Below are positions 41,566 through 49,121 of a stretch of DNA of 64,000 bases, piece after piece. This DNA comes from Martinezella multihospitum (GTDB lineage: Bacteria; Pseudomonadota; Alphaproteobacteria; Rhizobiales; Rhizobiaceae). Position 1 is the stretch's first letter; each line of letters opens with the position of its first letter. The stretch covers positions 186,001 to 250,000 of the forward strand of contig NZ_FMAG01000005.1 of the NCBI RefSeq assembly GCF_900094585.1, in the 5' to 3' direction. The position numbers were made by a program, and so were the translations under genes. The notes beneath the pieces were generated by a model that saw only the letters and a list, made by a program, of their open reading frames with translations, did no database searches and had not been told where the DNA came from.

Positions 41566-42777
41566 TTAGTCCCCGTCCGCGAAGGAGAAGCCGGCCGAAA
41601 GGCCGATCGCGCCGCCGTACTGGTCGCTGAAGCTGGTGGCGAGGTCGCGGCTGACGGAAAGCAGCTTGTCGATCTTGGCGCGTTCCGCATCGTTGCCGAT
41701 GGCGGCCTCGATATCCGTGTTGATCGTTGGCGCAGTGGTTGCCAGCTCGTTCAGCAGCCTGTCGATCTTGGTGGCGACATCACGCTTGTCTGATGGCAGC
41801 AGGCTTGCCATGTCTGCCTTCTCCCACAGCATCTTGATACCCTCGACATTGCCGGTGAACGACGTCCAGGTGTTGGCCGAGCGCCAGTAGATCGCCATCT
41901 TCGGCCGCGCCGCTGTCGGGTCGCCCTTGTAGAAGGTTTCCAGCCGCTGGTCGCGCATATTCGCGGCGCTATGGACAAGGATGCCGAGCAGCGCGGTGAC
42001 GGCCTCCTTGTTGTCCATGAAATCGTCGCTGGTCTTGCCCGGAAACTTCCAGGATTTCTGCACGCCGTCGGGTGCATCCCATTCGTCGGCGATTTCCTTG
42101 GCGGTGTTTTCGATATTGCCGGCGACAGCCGCGCCATAGCGGCAGCGGAAGCTCTGCTTGTCCTTGCCGAGAACGTCGGAGCCGTTGCCGAAGAGCACAT
42201 ATTCCAGCGCCGTCATGCTCATCAGCGCCACGCTCTTGCCGGCGACGGCTTCGACGGTCGTATCATGTTCGTCGGCCTTGGCGATCAGCGCCTGCACCTG
42301 CTTGAGGCCGACGCCCTTGCGGTCGGGATAGAAGAGGATGTGCTCGAAGCGGTTCTTGTCGATGATCGGACCGGTGTCGACGATCTCGATGTGCGACCAG
42401 CTCTTCACCGTATCGCCGAAGGCCGATTTGGCGTCGGAAAGCGTCGTGGCGCTGGGGTCGGCGCAAAGCGCCTTCATCGCCGCCGTCAGCTTCGAGGCGG
42501 AATCGTGCATGGCGCGGTAGCCGGGGCGGATCACGTCATCCACCGCCTTCTGCAGGGTCGCTGGCACCGCCGCCTCGTTCAGGCCGGCGCCATTGGTCCT
42601 CACATCCTCGGCATGGGCGGGCAGGGCCGCCACGGTCAAGACAAGGCTGGCGGCCAGAGCAATTCCAGCAAAAGTGCGCAGCGGTTTTGCGTCCGGAATT
42701 GCGTGAAAACAACGGGACGGAGCATTTCCGTGGCTCCGTTCAAAGCAGAAATGCTCCGGGCTTTTCCAGTGGCGCAT
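41566..42777 (-). CDS. imelysin-family protein, second copy, with replaced motif histidine
   Basis: 403 residues from the ATG at 42777, which overlaps the upstream stop (TGATG). The leader is unusually long: about 33 residues encoded by two palindromic repeats precede the hydrophobic LRTFAGIALAASLVLTVAALPAHA. The mature domain has the imelysin layout, but the GxHxxEFLLWG motif reads SMTALEYVLFG, with Thr in place of His. Imelysins are periplasmic or surface all-helical proteins linked to iron. Loss of the His suggests changed metal binding. It lies between the di-heme protein and DUF1513. Confidence 0.85.
   Translation of the reverse strand: MRHWKSPEHFCFERSHGNAPSRCFHAIPDAKPLRTFAGIALAASLVLTVAALPAHAEDVRTNGAGLNEAAVPATLQKAVDDVIRPGYRAMHDSASKLTAAMKALCADPSATTLSDAKSAFGDTVKSWSHIEIVDTGPIIDKNRFEHILFYPDRKGVGLKQVQALIAKADEHDTTVEAVAGKSVALMSMTALEYVLFGNGSDVLGKDKQSFRCRYGAAVAGNIENTAKEIADEWDAPDGVQKSWKFPGKTSDDFMDNKEAVTALLGILVHSAANMRDQRLETFYKGDPTAARPKMAIYWRSANTWTSFTGNVEGIKMLWEKADMASLLPSDKRDVATKIDRLLNELATTAPTINTDIEAAIGNDAERAKIDKLLSVSRDLATSFSDQYGGAIGLSAGFSFADGD
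42659..42757. repeat. two palindromic repeat modules inside the imelysin leader
   Basis: Module 1 (42659-42702) has GCAATTCC and GGAATTGC arms and is copy 3 of the GCAATTCC family, in inverted orientation. Module 2 (42719-42757) has GGAGCATTTC and GAAATGCTCC arms. Both are in frame within the first 40 codons of the second imelysin gene, so a normally intergenic repeat is translated here. Confidence 0.8.
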
Positions 42778-44336
42778 CAAAGTGACTCCAGAAAGTTGAT
42801 GAGGGCTTGCCGATCATCCTTCGAAAGACCGGCGAATGCATTGCGGGCTTTTTCCGCCTCTCCTCCATGCCAGAGGATGGCTTCGGTCAAGGTGCCGGCG
42901 CGACCGTCATGCAGATAGGCCTGCCGGCCGCTGACCGTCTGTGTCAGGCCTATACCCCAGAGCGGCGGCGTGCGCCAATCGCGACCGGATGCCACGCCCA
43001 CCTGCTGCCCATCCGAAAGGCCATCGCCCATGTCGTGCAGCAGGAAATCGGAATAGGGCCAGATCAGCTGAAAAGCCTGCGGCGAATCCTTGCCGTCGCT
43101 ACCCTTCAGGCCGTCGCGCGTCACGAATTTCGGCGTGTGACAGGCAGCGCAGCCGGAGCGGTAGAACATCTCCTTGCCGTGCAGCACGGCAGGCTCACTC
43201 GTCATGCGGCGGGCGGGCACGGCAAGATTTTCGGAATAGAAGGTGACGAGAGGGAGCACAGGGTCCGGCGCCTCTGTGTCGCCCAGGCGCTTCTGCACGC
43301 CATTCGGCATGGTCAGGCAGCGGGCTTCCTTGGGCGTGCAGTCGCCGTACGGATTGGGCCGGTCCGGCGTCGAGATGCCGATATCGGCGGAAAAGGCATC
43401 GGCCGCCTGGTCGCGCACGGTCGCATTCTGGGCCTTCCAGCCGAAGCGGCCGAGCGCGATCTCACCCGTACGGTGATCGCGGACGATGGCGGGGCGGCCA
43501 CGAATGCCGGTGCCTTTCTTGTCGTCCGGGTCGGCATTGGCGAGAATATCGGCATCCGGAATGGCTTCGATCAGACCGAGGCCGATCATCGGCGGCGCGA
43601 TGCGCGGCGAAAGCGTGGTGCCTGAATCCATCGGCCCGTAGGCGAGATCGCTGACGCCATAATGCGGCTTGCGCAGGGTCACAGTTTCCCCGCCGGCAAG
43701 CGTCACCGTCTCCTCGCTATAACTGACGGTTACCTTGCCTTCGGCGGCAAGGCCGGGAACGGCAAGATCCTGCAGCTGCGCCCCATAGGTGGAATCCGCG
43801 AAATTGAGCGCGTGAAAATCCTTGACGGCCTGCTCCTCTTCCGGCGTCACCGCCGACCGTGCAAGGCGCAGGACCATCGAGGTTGCGGCAGCTCCCGCTT
43901 CTTCAGGCGGATGACCGCGTCCGTCGCGGATATGGCAGCTCTGGCAGGAGCGAGCATTGAACAGCGGCCCCAGCCCATCGGAGGCCTGGGTGGAGGAGGG
44001 GGCGGAAACCCAAAGCTTGCGAAAGAGCGCGTTACCCAGATGAAAATCCTGCCCTTGCTCCTGGTCCAATTTGGCCGAGGGCTGGGAGAAGATATCGCGC
44101 GTGACCTTGTCGATCGATGTCAGCGCACCGCCCTGCATCGTCTCATAAGGTTCCGCCTTCAGGAAATTGCTGGTTGCGCGGGTCACATCGCGGACGCGGT
44201 TCAGCTGATCGGCGGGAAGATCGGTGCGCGTGGCCGGAAAGTTCAGAATGTCGGCGCCGGCCAGGGTGATGGAGAAAACCAAAAAACCCGCGGCAAGAGC
44301 GGGCAAAAAGGCGCGATTGGCCGGGATGCGTGTCAT
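42777..44336 (-). CDS. di-heme oxidoreductase/thiol oxidoreductase (DUF1111), c-type cytochrome
   Basis: 519 residues from the ATG at 44336; a further in-frame ATG at 44375 is possible. A signal peptide is at about 1-29. Two haem-c motifs are present, CQSCH at 131-135 and CAACH at 396-400, with the peroxidase-like GDGLSDGQQVG and RTPPLWGIG regions of DUF1111. The protein would shuttle electrons in the periplasm, possibly changing the iron oxidation state for the two flanking imelysins. It starts 45 bp after the first imelysin and its stop overlaps the second. Confidence 0.9.
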   Translation of the reverse strand: MTRIPANRAFLPALAAGFLVFSITLAGADILNFPATRTDLPADQLNRVRDVTRATSNFLKAEPYETMQGGALTSIDKVTRDIFSQPSAKLDQEQGQDFHLGNALFRKLWVSAPSSTQASDGLGPLFNARSCQSCHIRDGRGHPPEEAGAAATSMVLRLARSAVTPEEEQAVKDFHALNFADSTYGAQLQDLAVPGLAAEGKVTVSYSEETVTLAGGETVTLRKPHYGVSDLAYGPMDSGTTLSPRIAPPMIGLGLIEAIPDADILANADPDDKKGTGIRGRPAIVRDHRTGEIALGRFGWKAQNATVRDQAADAFSADIGISTPDRPNPYGDCTPKEARCLTMPNGVQKRLGDTEAPDPVLPLVTFYSENLAVPARRMTSEPAVLHGKEMFYRSGCAACHTPKFVTRDGLKGSDGKDSPQAFQLIWPYSDFLLHDMGDGLSDGQQVGVASGRDWRTPPLWGIGLTQTVSGRQAYLHDGRAGTLTEAILWHGGEAEKARNAFAGLSKDDRQALINFLESL

Positions 44337-44381
44337 GGGTATCGCGGCGGCAGCGCCTTGTTGCGCTGCCGCCATCCCCTA

Positions 44382-45671
44382 TTACTTCTTGGTGAAGACG
44401 GCGTTCGGGTTGTCCAGGCTGTCCGAACCTTCGAGCTTGATCGTGCCAAGATCGAGAGCGGCGATGACGCGCTGGATGCTCTTCGTCTGGTCGAGCAGGC
44501 CGTCGATGGCCTTCTGTACGGTGGCGTTGCCTTCCTTGTTGCCCTCGCCGATCATCTGGTCGTACTTCTCGACCGTCTCGCCGCGATGCACCAGCGCCTT
44601 CATGGCAGCAAGCGTGGTGTCGAGCTTGCCTTCCATCTCCTTGTCGAGCGCCGGATCCTTGGCCTTGACCAGATCGTGGAGTGACGGACCCTTCATCTTG
44701 GTGCCGTCGACGCGGGTATAGTTGCCGGTGTAGGCCGCAGCGATGCCGACTGCGTCGCCATTGTGCTCGTTGTAGGTGTTATCGGAGAAGCAATCCTGTT
44801 CTTCTTCCGGATCGTGCAGCAGCAGGCCGAGCTTCATGCGCTCGCCTGCAAGCTCACCATAGGAGAGCGAACCCATGCCGGTCAGGATAGCGGTAAGGCC
44901 GGCCTTCGGATCGGCTTCGACATGCTTGGTCGCTTCGCCTTCCGGCGCCCACTTGTCGGTCATGTCCTGCAAATCGGAAACGAGCAGCGTCGAGGCGGAC
45001 TTCAGATATTCGGCACGGCGGTCACAATTGCCGTGAGTGCAATTCTTCAGATCGTAGTCGGTAGCAGGGCGTTCGCCGGCGCCCGGTCCGGTGCCATGCA
45101 GATCCTGGCCCCAGAGCAGGAATTCGATGGCGTGGTAGCCTGTCGCGACGTTAGCCTCGACACCGCCGGCCTGATGCAGCGTGCCCGAGAGGAATTCCGG
45201 CGTCAGGTGCGAGGCGTCGACATCCTTGCCGTTGATCTTGATCGTCTTGTTGGCGATGACATTGGCGACATAGAGCGCGTTCTCGTCGCTTTCGGTGCCG
45301 TAGGAGGCGTCGACATAGTCGATCAGGCCTTCGTCCAGCGGCCAGGAATTGACCTTGCCTTCCCAGTCGTCAACGATCGGGTTGCCGAAGCGATAGGCTT
45401 CCGTCTGCGCATAGGGAACACGGGCCTTGATCCAGGCCGCACGCGCCGCCTTCAGCGTCTTGTCGCTTGGATTGGCGATGAGGGCGTCAATCGCCTTGTC
45501 GAGTGCCTTCGCCGTCGTCAGCGAGTCCTGATATTTGGCATGTGCCAGTTCCGCATAATGCTTGAGAACGGCCGCCGGCTCGGGAGCGGCTGCGAGAGCC
45601 GGCAGGCTGAATGCGGCGGTCGTGACAACGGCCACCGCGAGCGCGGCGCCAATTCTGTTTTTCAGTTTCAT
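44382..45671 (-). CDS. irpA: imelysin-family iron-regulated protein (IrpA-like)
   Basis: 429 residues from the ATG at 45671, with GGAGAGG upstream. The signal peptide is about 1-28 (LPALAAA). The imelysin GxHxxE motif is intact at 178-184 (GYHAIEF, followed by LLWGQD). Four cysteines are near CTHGNCDRR and DCFSDN. Family members (IrpA, ICMP) are iron-responsive periplasmic or outer-membrane proteins; peptidase activity is disputed. It is the first gene of the four-gene operon, and an Irr-box-like sequence lies 86 bp upstream. The symbol rests on family resemblance. Confidence 0.88.
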   Translation of the reverse strand: MKLKNRIGAALAVAVVTTAAFSLPALAAAPEPAAVLKHYAELAHAKYQDSLTTAKALDKAIDALIANPSDKTLKAARAAWIKARVPYAQTEAYRFGNPIVDDWEGKVNSWPLDEGLIDYVDASYGTESDENALYVANVIANKTIKINGKDVDASHLTPEFLSGTLHQAGGVEANVATGYHAIEFLLWGQDLHGTGPGAGERPATDYDLKNCTHGNCDRRAEYLKSASTLLVSDLQDMTDKWAPEGEATKHVEADPKAGLTAILTGMGSLSYGELAGERMKLGLLLHDPEEEQDCFSDNTYNEHNGDAVGIAAAYTGNYTRVDGTKMKGPSLHDLVKAKDPALDKEMEGKLDTTLAAMKALVHRGETVEKYDQMIGEGNKEGNATVQKAIDGLLDQTKSIQRVIAALDLGTIKLEGSDSLDNPNAVFTKK

Positions 45672-45757
45672 GTTCCTCTCCTGTGACAGCGGGGGCACCG
45701 TCAAAACTTGGCAATTTGTGTCATGTATGAAAAACAAACTTGTGTCAAACGCTCTAG

Positions 45758-45774
45758 TTTAGAATAATTTTAAG
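45758..45774 (-). promoter_or_regulatory. ICE-like Irr box upstream of the imelysin operon
   Basis: TTTAGAATAATTTTAAG compared with the rhizobial iron-control element TTTAGAA-N3-TTCTAAA: the left half is exact and the right half matches five of seven. It lies 86 bp before the irpA ATG. In rhizobia Irr binds such sites and controls iron-dependent genes. This supports iron/haem-status control of the whole operon. Confidence 0.6.
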
Positions 45775-45981
45775 TCGGGGGAGAGCGGAGCCAGGCGCTG
45801 CGAGTGAAACGGATTCACCTGCAAACGCGCGGATGTAAGCTGCCTGGCAAGGTGTTGGCAGGGCAGTCGAAGGAGGGTGATGGCAGTAAGACCGGTTAGC
45901 CATGATCGCCAGCTCGATCGCACCGGACCGCATCGGTCATTTCTGGAGCGCTGATTCCGCCGCCAGCGAATGAAGTTCAGC
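45775..45981. other. intergenic region between irpA promoter and rsmB end
   Basis: With the promoter part this makes a 310-bp gap. I see no ORF with a ribosome-binding site, no hairpin with a T-run and no repeat. It separates the start of the minus-strand iron operon from the 3' end of the upstream minus-strand methyltransferase gene. Confidence 0.5.
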
Positions 45982-47271
45982 TCACATCTTCCGTTGCAGG
46001 CGGCTAAAGAAGAAGCCGTCGGTATCTGTGGTGGCTGGCGTCAGCGTAATGGTCTTGCCATCCGAGGAGCGGGGCAGCGGGGCATCCTTGCCGAACAGCT
46101 TCCCCCAGGAGCTCAGGGTTTCCACTACTTCGAAATCCGGATTCTGGGCGGCGAAACGGTTCACCTGCGCCTCATTCTCCTCCGGCAGCACCGAGCAGGT
46201 GACATAGAGCAGCGCGCCGCCGGGGCGGACGAACTCGCCGGCCTGGGCAAGGGCTTCCTGTTGCTGGCTGGTGCGTTCGTCGAGGTTCTTCTGCGTCAGC
46301 CGCCACTTGGTATCGGGGCGGCGCCGCCAAGTGCCGGTGCCGGTGCAGGGAGCGTCGACCAGAACCTTGTCGAACTTGCCGCGCAGCTGGAGCAGGCCAT
46401 TGCGCTCGTCATGGACTTGGACATTGCGGGTGCCGGCCCGCTTCAGCCGTTCGATGATCGGCGCCAGCCGCCGCCGGTCGCTGTCATAGGCATGGACCTG
46501 GCCCTTGTTGTGCATCGCGGCCGACATGGCGAGCGTCTTGCCGCCACCGCCGGCGCAATAATCGAGCACCTGGTCGCCTTCTTCAGGCAGAACCAGATCG
46601 GCAACGATCTGCGAGCCTTCATCCTGCACCTCGAACCAGCCCTTCTGGAAGGAGAGCTCGGCCGTGACGTTCGGCAGGCGGGACGCGCCTTCGCCGGCAG
46701 GAATGCGGATGCAGAACCGTGCGATTTTTGATGCCTGCCCGCCGGCGCGCTCCAGCGCCTTCACGACTTTGGCGCGGTCGGCCTTCAGCGCATTGGCGCG
46801 AAGGTCGAGCGTCGGACGTTCGGAAAGAGCTTGCGCTTCCGAGAGCCAACTGTCGCCGAAGGCTTGGCTGAAGGAGGGCGCGACCCATTCGGGAATATCG
46901 CCCTGGATATGGAGAGGGGCATCTTCGAGTTTGCGGGCTCCAAAAGCGGCCAGTGTTTCGGCGCTTGGCGCCTCGGGTGCGAATTTGTCGCCGTCCAGCT
47001 CGGCAGCCAGCGCCTCCGGCGTCAGGCCCCATTGGCGGAAGAGTACGGCATGGGCAAGCGCGGACGCGCTGTCGTCTTCCATCAGCCAGGCATGCGAAAG
47101 CCGCATGCGCAGGGCGTCATAGACGATGTTGCCGATCGCGGCCCTGTCGCCGGAGCCGGCGAAGCGATGGGCAAGACCCCAATCCTTCAGGGCATCGGCC
47201 ACCGGTCGCTTGCGCGCTTCGATATCGGCAAGAACTTCGATGGCCCCCTGCAATCGGCCGCCCAGACGCAT
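45982..47271 (-). CDS. RsmB/NOP-family rRNA (cytosine-5) methyltransferase
   Basis: 429 residues. The N-terminal NusB-like helical domain (about 5-140) precedes the catalytic Rossmann domain. QVLDYCAGGGGKTLAMSAAM is the SAM-binding loop (motif I), and VDAPCTGTGTWRRRPDTKW and YVTCSVLPEENEAQV hold the two catalytic cysteines (motifs IV and VI). RsmB methylates C967 of 16S rRNA; rhizobial orthologues are often annotated this way. GGAGAG precedes the ATG. Confidence 0.9.
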   Translation of the reverse strand: MRLGGRLQGAIEVLADIEARKRPVADALKDWGLAHRFAGSGDRAAIGNIVYDALRMRLSHAWLMEDDSASALAHAVLFRQWGLTPEALAAELDGDKFAPEAPSAETLAAFGARKLEDAPLHIQGDIPEWVAPSFSQAFGDSWLSEAQALSERPTLDLRANALKADRAKVVKALERAGGQASKIARFCIRIPAGEGASRLPNVTAELSFQKGWFEVQDEGSQIVADLVLPEEGDQVLDYCAGGGGKTLAMSAAMHNKGQVHAYDSDRRRLAPIIERLKRAGTRNVQVHDERNGLLQLRGKFDKVLVDAPCTGTGTWRRRPDTKWRLTQKNLDERTSQQQEALAQAGEFVRPGGALLYVTCSVLPEENEAQVNRFAAQNPDFEVVETLSSWGKLFGKDAPLPRSSDGKTITLTPATTDTDGFFFSRLQRKM

Positions 47272-47392
47272 TCACACTCTCCTGCTCGCGCATATCCCGG
47301 AACCCGTTGGAGCTCATCTTGGGACTCTGCGCCCTACCAAAAATCGCTGACGGCTCGCCAATCCCCGTAAATAGTGCCCAAGGCGGCGGATT

Positions 47393-47406
47393 TTGAGACG
47401 TCTCAA
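47393..47406. other. 14-bp perfect palindrome TTGAGACGTCTCAA
   Basis: The palindrome lies between the RlpA-like and RsmB-type genes on the minus strand, 122 bp upstream of the latter's ATG. It may be an operator or a chance site. Confidence 0.3.
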
Positions 47407-47479
47407 TCGCGTGGTAGCCGCGATTGGCCGAGAGAGCAAGCGTCATGCCGATATGCCGGATGGTTACGGCTCTCGGCGA

Positions 47480-47848
47480 TTACTTCGAGGCGACGACCTC
47501 GTAACAGACCTTGGCGGTACCCGAAGCGACCATGCCGATGTTCTGAGCAGCTGCGCGGGAGAGATCGAGAACACGTCCGCGAATGAAAGGCCCACGGTCG
47601 TTGATACGGACGACGACGCTGCGGCCATTGTGCTTGTTGGTGACCCTGAGACGCGTGCCGAAGGCGAGCGAGCGGTGGGCTGCAGTAAGATTTCTGGAAC
47701 TCATACGTTCCCCGGAAGCAGTTCGGGAGCTTCCCCCGTACCATGAAGCGCCTCCGCAGCCAGCGGATGCAAATGCCGGTGTCGAAACGACAGCAATGGA
47801 GGCGGATATAGTTGCGGCGATTGCCAAAGAACGTGCGATTTTCTTCAA
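47480..47848 (-). CDS. RlpA-like double-psi beta-barrel protein, secreted
   Basis: 122 residues with a signal peptide (about 1-27, TPAFA before SAGCGG). The RlpA barrel has GGASWYGGSSRTASGERM, LTAAHRSLAFGTRLRVTNKHNGRSVVVRINDRGPFIRGRVLDLSRAAAQNIGM; the catalytic-type Asp in NDRGPF is present. RlpA proteins are septal lytic transglycosylases that act on denuded glycan. This one has no SPOR domain, so septal targeting by that route is unlikely. A 21-bp dyad lies 99 bp upstream. Confidence 0.9.
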   Translation of the reverse strand: MKKIARSLAIAATISASIAVVSTPAFASAGCGGASWYGGSSRTASGERMSSRNLTAAHRSLAFGTRLRVTNKHNGRSVVVRINDRGPFIRGRVLDLSRAAAQNIGMVASGTAKVCYEVVASK

Positions 47849-48245
47849 ACCGATTTTTCCCTCAAGCTATTGAACTTGCGCCTTGGGTAGGCGGCGGGGC
47901 TTAAATCAGGCCAAAAATGGCGAAAAAGTGCCAGCGGTGATCACGGAATGTTACATGATGTAACATTTGTGATACCAGGCAAATACTATGACTAATCAGC
48001 GGATTTGCTTGATTGTGGAAAAAACCTAATAAAATCAGTTAAAAATGGAATGAATTTTCTCGCGCCGACGCGCCGACGCCGGGGATCACGAAAATCGGAA
48101 AAATAATTTTCTGCCTTTGCCATAATCGCTGCCGCATTTGGGCCAATTTAGAGGTCGTTAACCTTAAATGCGGAGTAAATTGAACTAGGCCAGCCGGCTA
48201 AGTAGGAATTTTCGTGCGATTTCGCGCGACGTATCAAGCGGTTTC
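47849..48245. other. 397-bp AT-rich intergenic region
   Basis: No ORF is supported. The region is much lower in GC than its surroundings, with A/T-rich runs around 48015-48060 and a GCGCCGACGCGCCGACGCC direct repeat near 48062. It contains the dyad at 47947-47967. It separates the rlpA-like gene from the SDR gene and probably contains the promoter of the former. Confidence 0.5.
47947..47967. promoter_or_regulatory. AATGTTACAT-G-ATGTAACATT operator-like dyad
   Basis: Perfect 10-bp arms around one G. Outer ATCAC and GTGAT segments continue the symmetry with a 1-base offset, giving a span of about 34 bp. It lies 99 bp upstream of the RlpA-like ATG, in an AT-rich gap. This is the form of a dimeric-repressor site; the regulator is unknown. 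Confidence 0.6.
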
Positions 48246-49121
48246 TCAGCCGCGCCAGTGCCCCGAGGACCAGAGTTCGGCGAGCGACAGACGATACTCA
48301 GGGTAGCGAAAGGGAAAGCCGAGCGCCCGCAGCTTCGCGTTCGAAACGCGCTTGTTCTCGCCGTAGAAGGAGCGTGCCATCGGCGTCAGTTCGGCCGTTT
48401 CGAAGGGCTGTTCCGGCGGCGGCTCGACACCCATCAGCCGCGCAGCTTCGGCAACGACATCCTGCGGCGGCGCAGGCTCGTCGTCGGTGACATTATATAT
48501 GCCGCCAAGCTTGCGATCGGACAGGAAGCGGGCGCAGGCGCCGATATCCTCGACGCGGATGCGGTTGAACACCTGGTTCGCCTTGATGAGCCGTCGCGCT
48601 GTACCCTTTTCCAGATTGCAGAAGGCATTGCGGCCTGGACCATAAATACCGGAGAGCCTGAGAACGGCGACGGGAAGATCAAGCCTTACGCCGACGCGCA
48701 GCCAGCCGTCTTCCGCTTCGACGCGCTCGACGGAACGATCGGCGATCGGATGCAGTGATGTCTGTTCGCTGACCCAGGCGCCCTTGTGGTCGCCATAGAC
48801 GCCGACGGTCGAGAGATAGCAGCCCCATTCCAGCTTCGGCATCAGCGCCTTGAGATTGAGCTGCGCCAGCCGCAGCAGCGGATCGCCCGATTTGCCCGGC
48901 GCGATCGATTGCACCAGATGCGTCGCTGTTTGCATCGCCTCGGAGAGAGCCGGATCGAGCGTCTCGCCGTCGAAGACGAAGGCTTCGATGCCTTCCCTAG
49001 TCAAGAGTTCCGCTTTATCGGCAGAGCGGGTCGTGCCCGTGATACGAACGCCTGTGCCGGCAAAAGCCTTGGCGATGGCCGTTCCGGAATAGCCGCAGCC
49101 GAAAATCATCACATGCATCAT
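48246..49121 (-). CDS. NAD-dependent epimerase/dehydratase-like SDR (YeeZ type)
   Basis: 291 residues. The start at 49121 gives an ATGA overlap with queG. The Rossmann glycines are in MIFGCGYSGTAIAKAFAGTG, with CYLSTVGVYGDHKGAWVSE and LRLSGIYGPGRNAF further on. This resembles E. coli YeeZ, an SDR with unknown substrate. It is translationally coupled to queG, but no direct link to queuosine is established. The 3' end adjoins the gap before the rlpA-like gene. Confidence 0.87.
   Translation of the reverse strand: MMHVMIFGCGYSGTAIAKAFAGTGVRITGTTRSADKAELLTREGIEAFVFDGETLDPALSEAMQTATHLVQSIAPGKSGDPLLRLAQLNLKALMPKLEWGCYLSTVGVYGDHKGAWVSEQTSLHPIADRSVERVEAEDGWLRVGVRLDLPVAVLRLSGIYGPGRNAFCNLEKGTARRLIKANQVFNRIRVEDIGACARFLSDRKLGGIYNVTDDEPAPPQDVVAEAARLMGVEPPPEQPFETAELTPMARSFYGENKRVSNAKLRALGFPFRYPEYRLSLAELWSSGHWRG

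Noticed and set aside
48062..48078. GCGCCGACGCGCCGACGCC short direct repeat as a CRISPR-like or iteron array
   Set aside because: Only two units without spacers; no cas or replication genes nearby.
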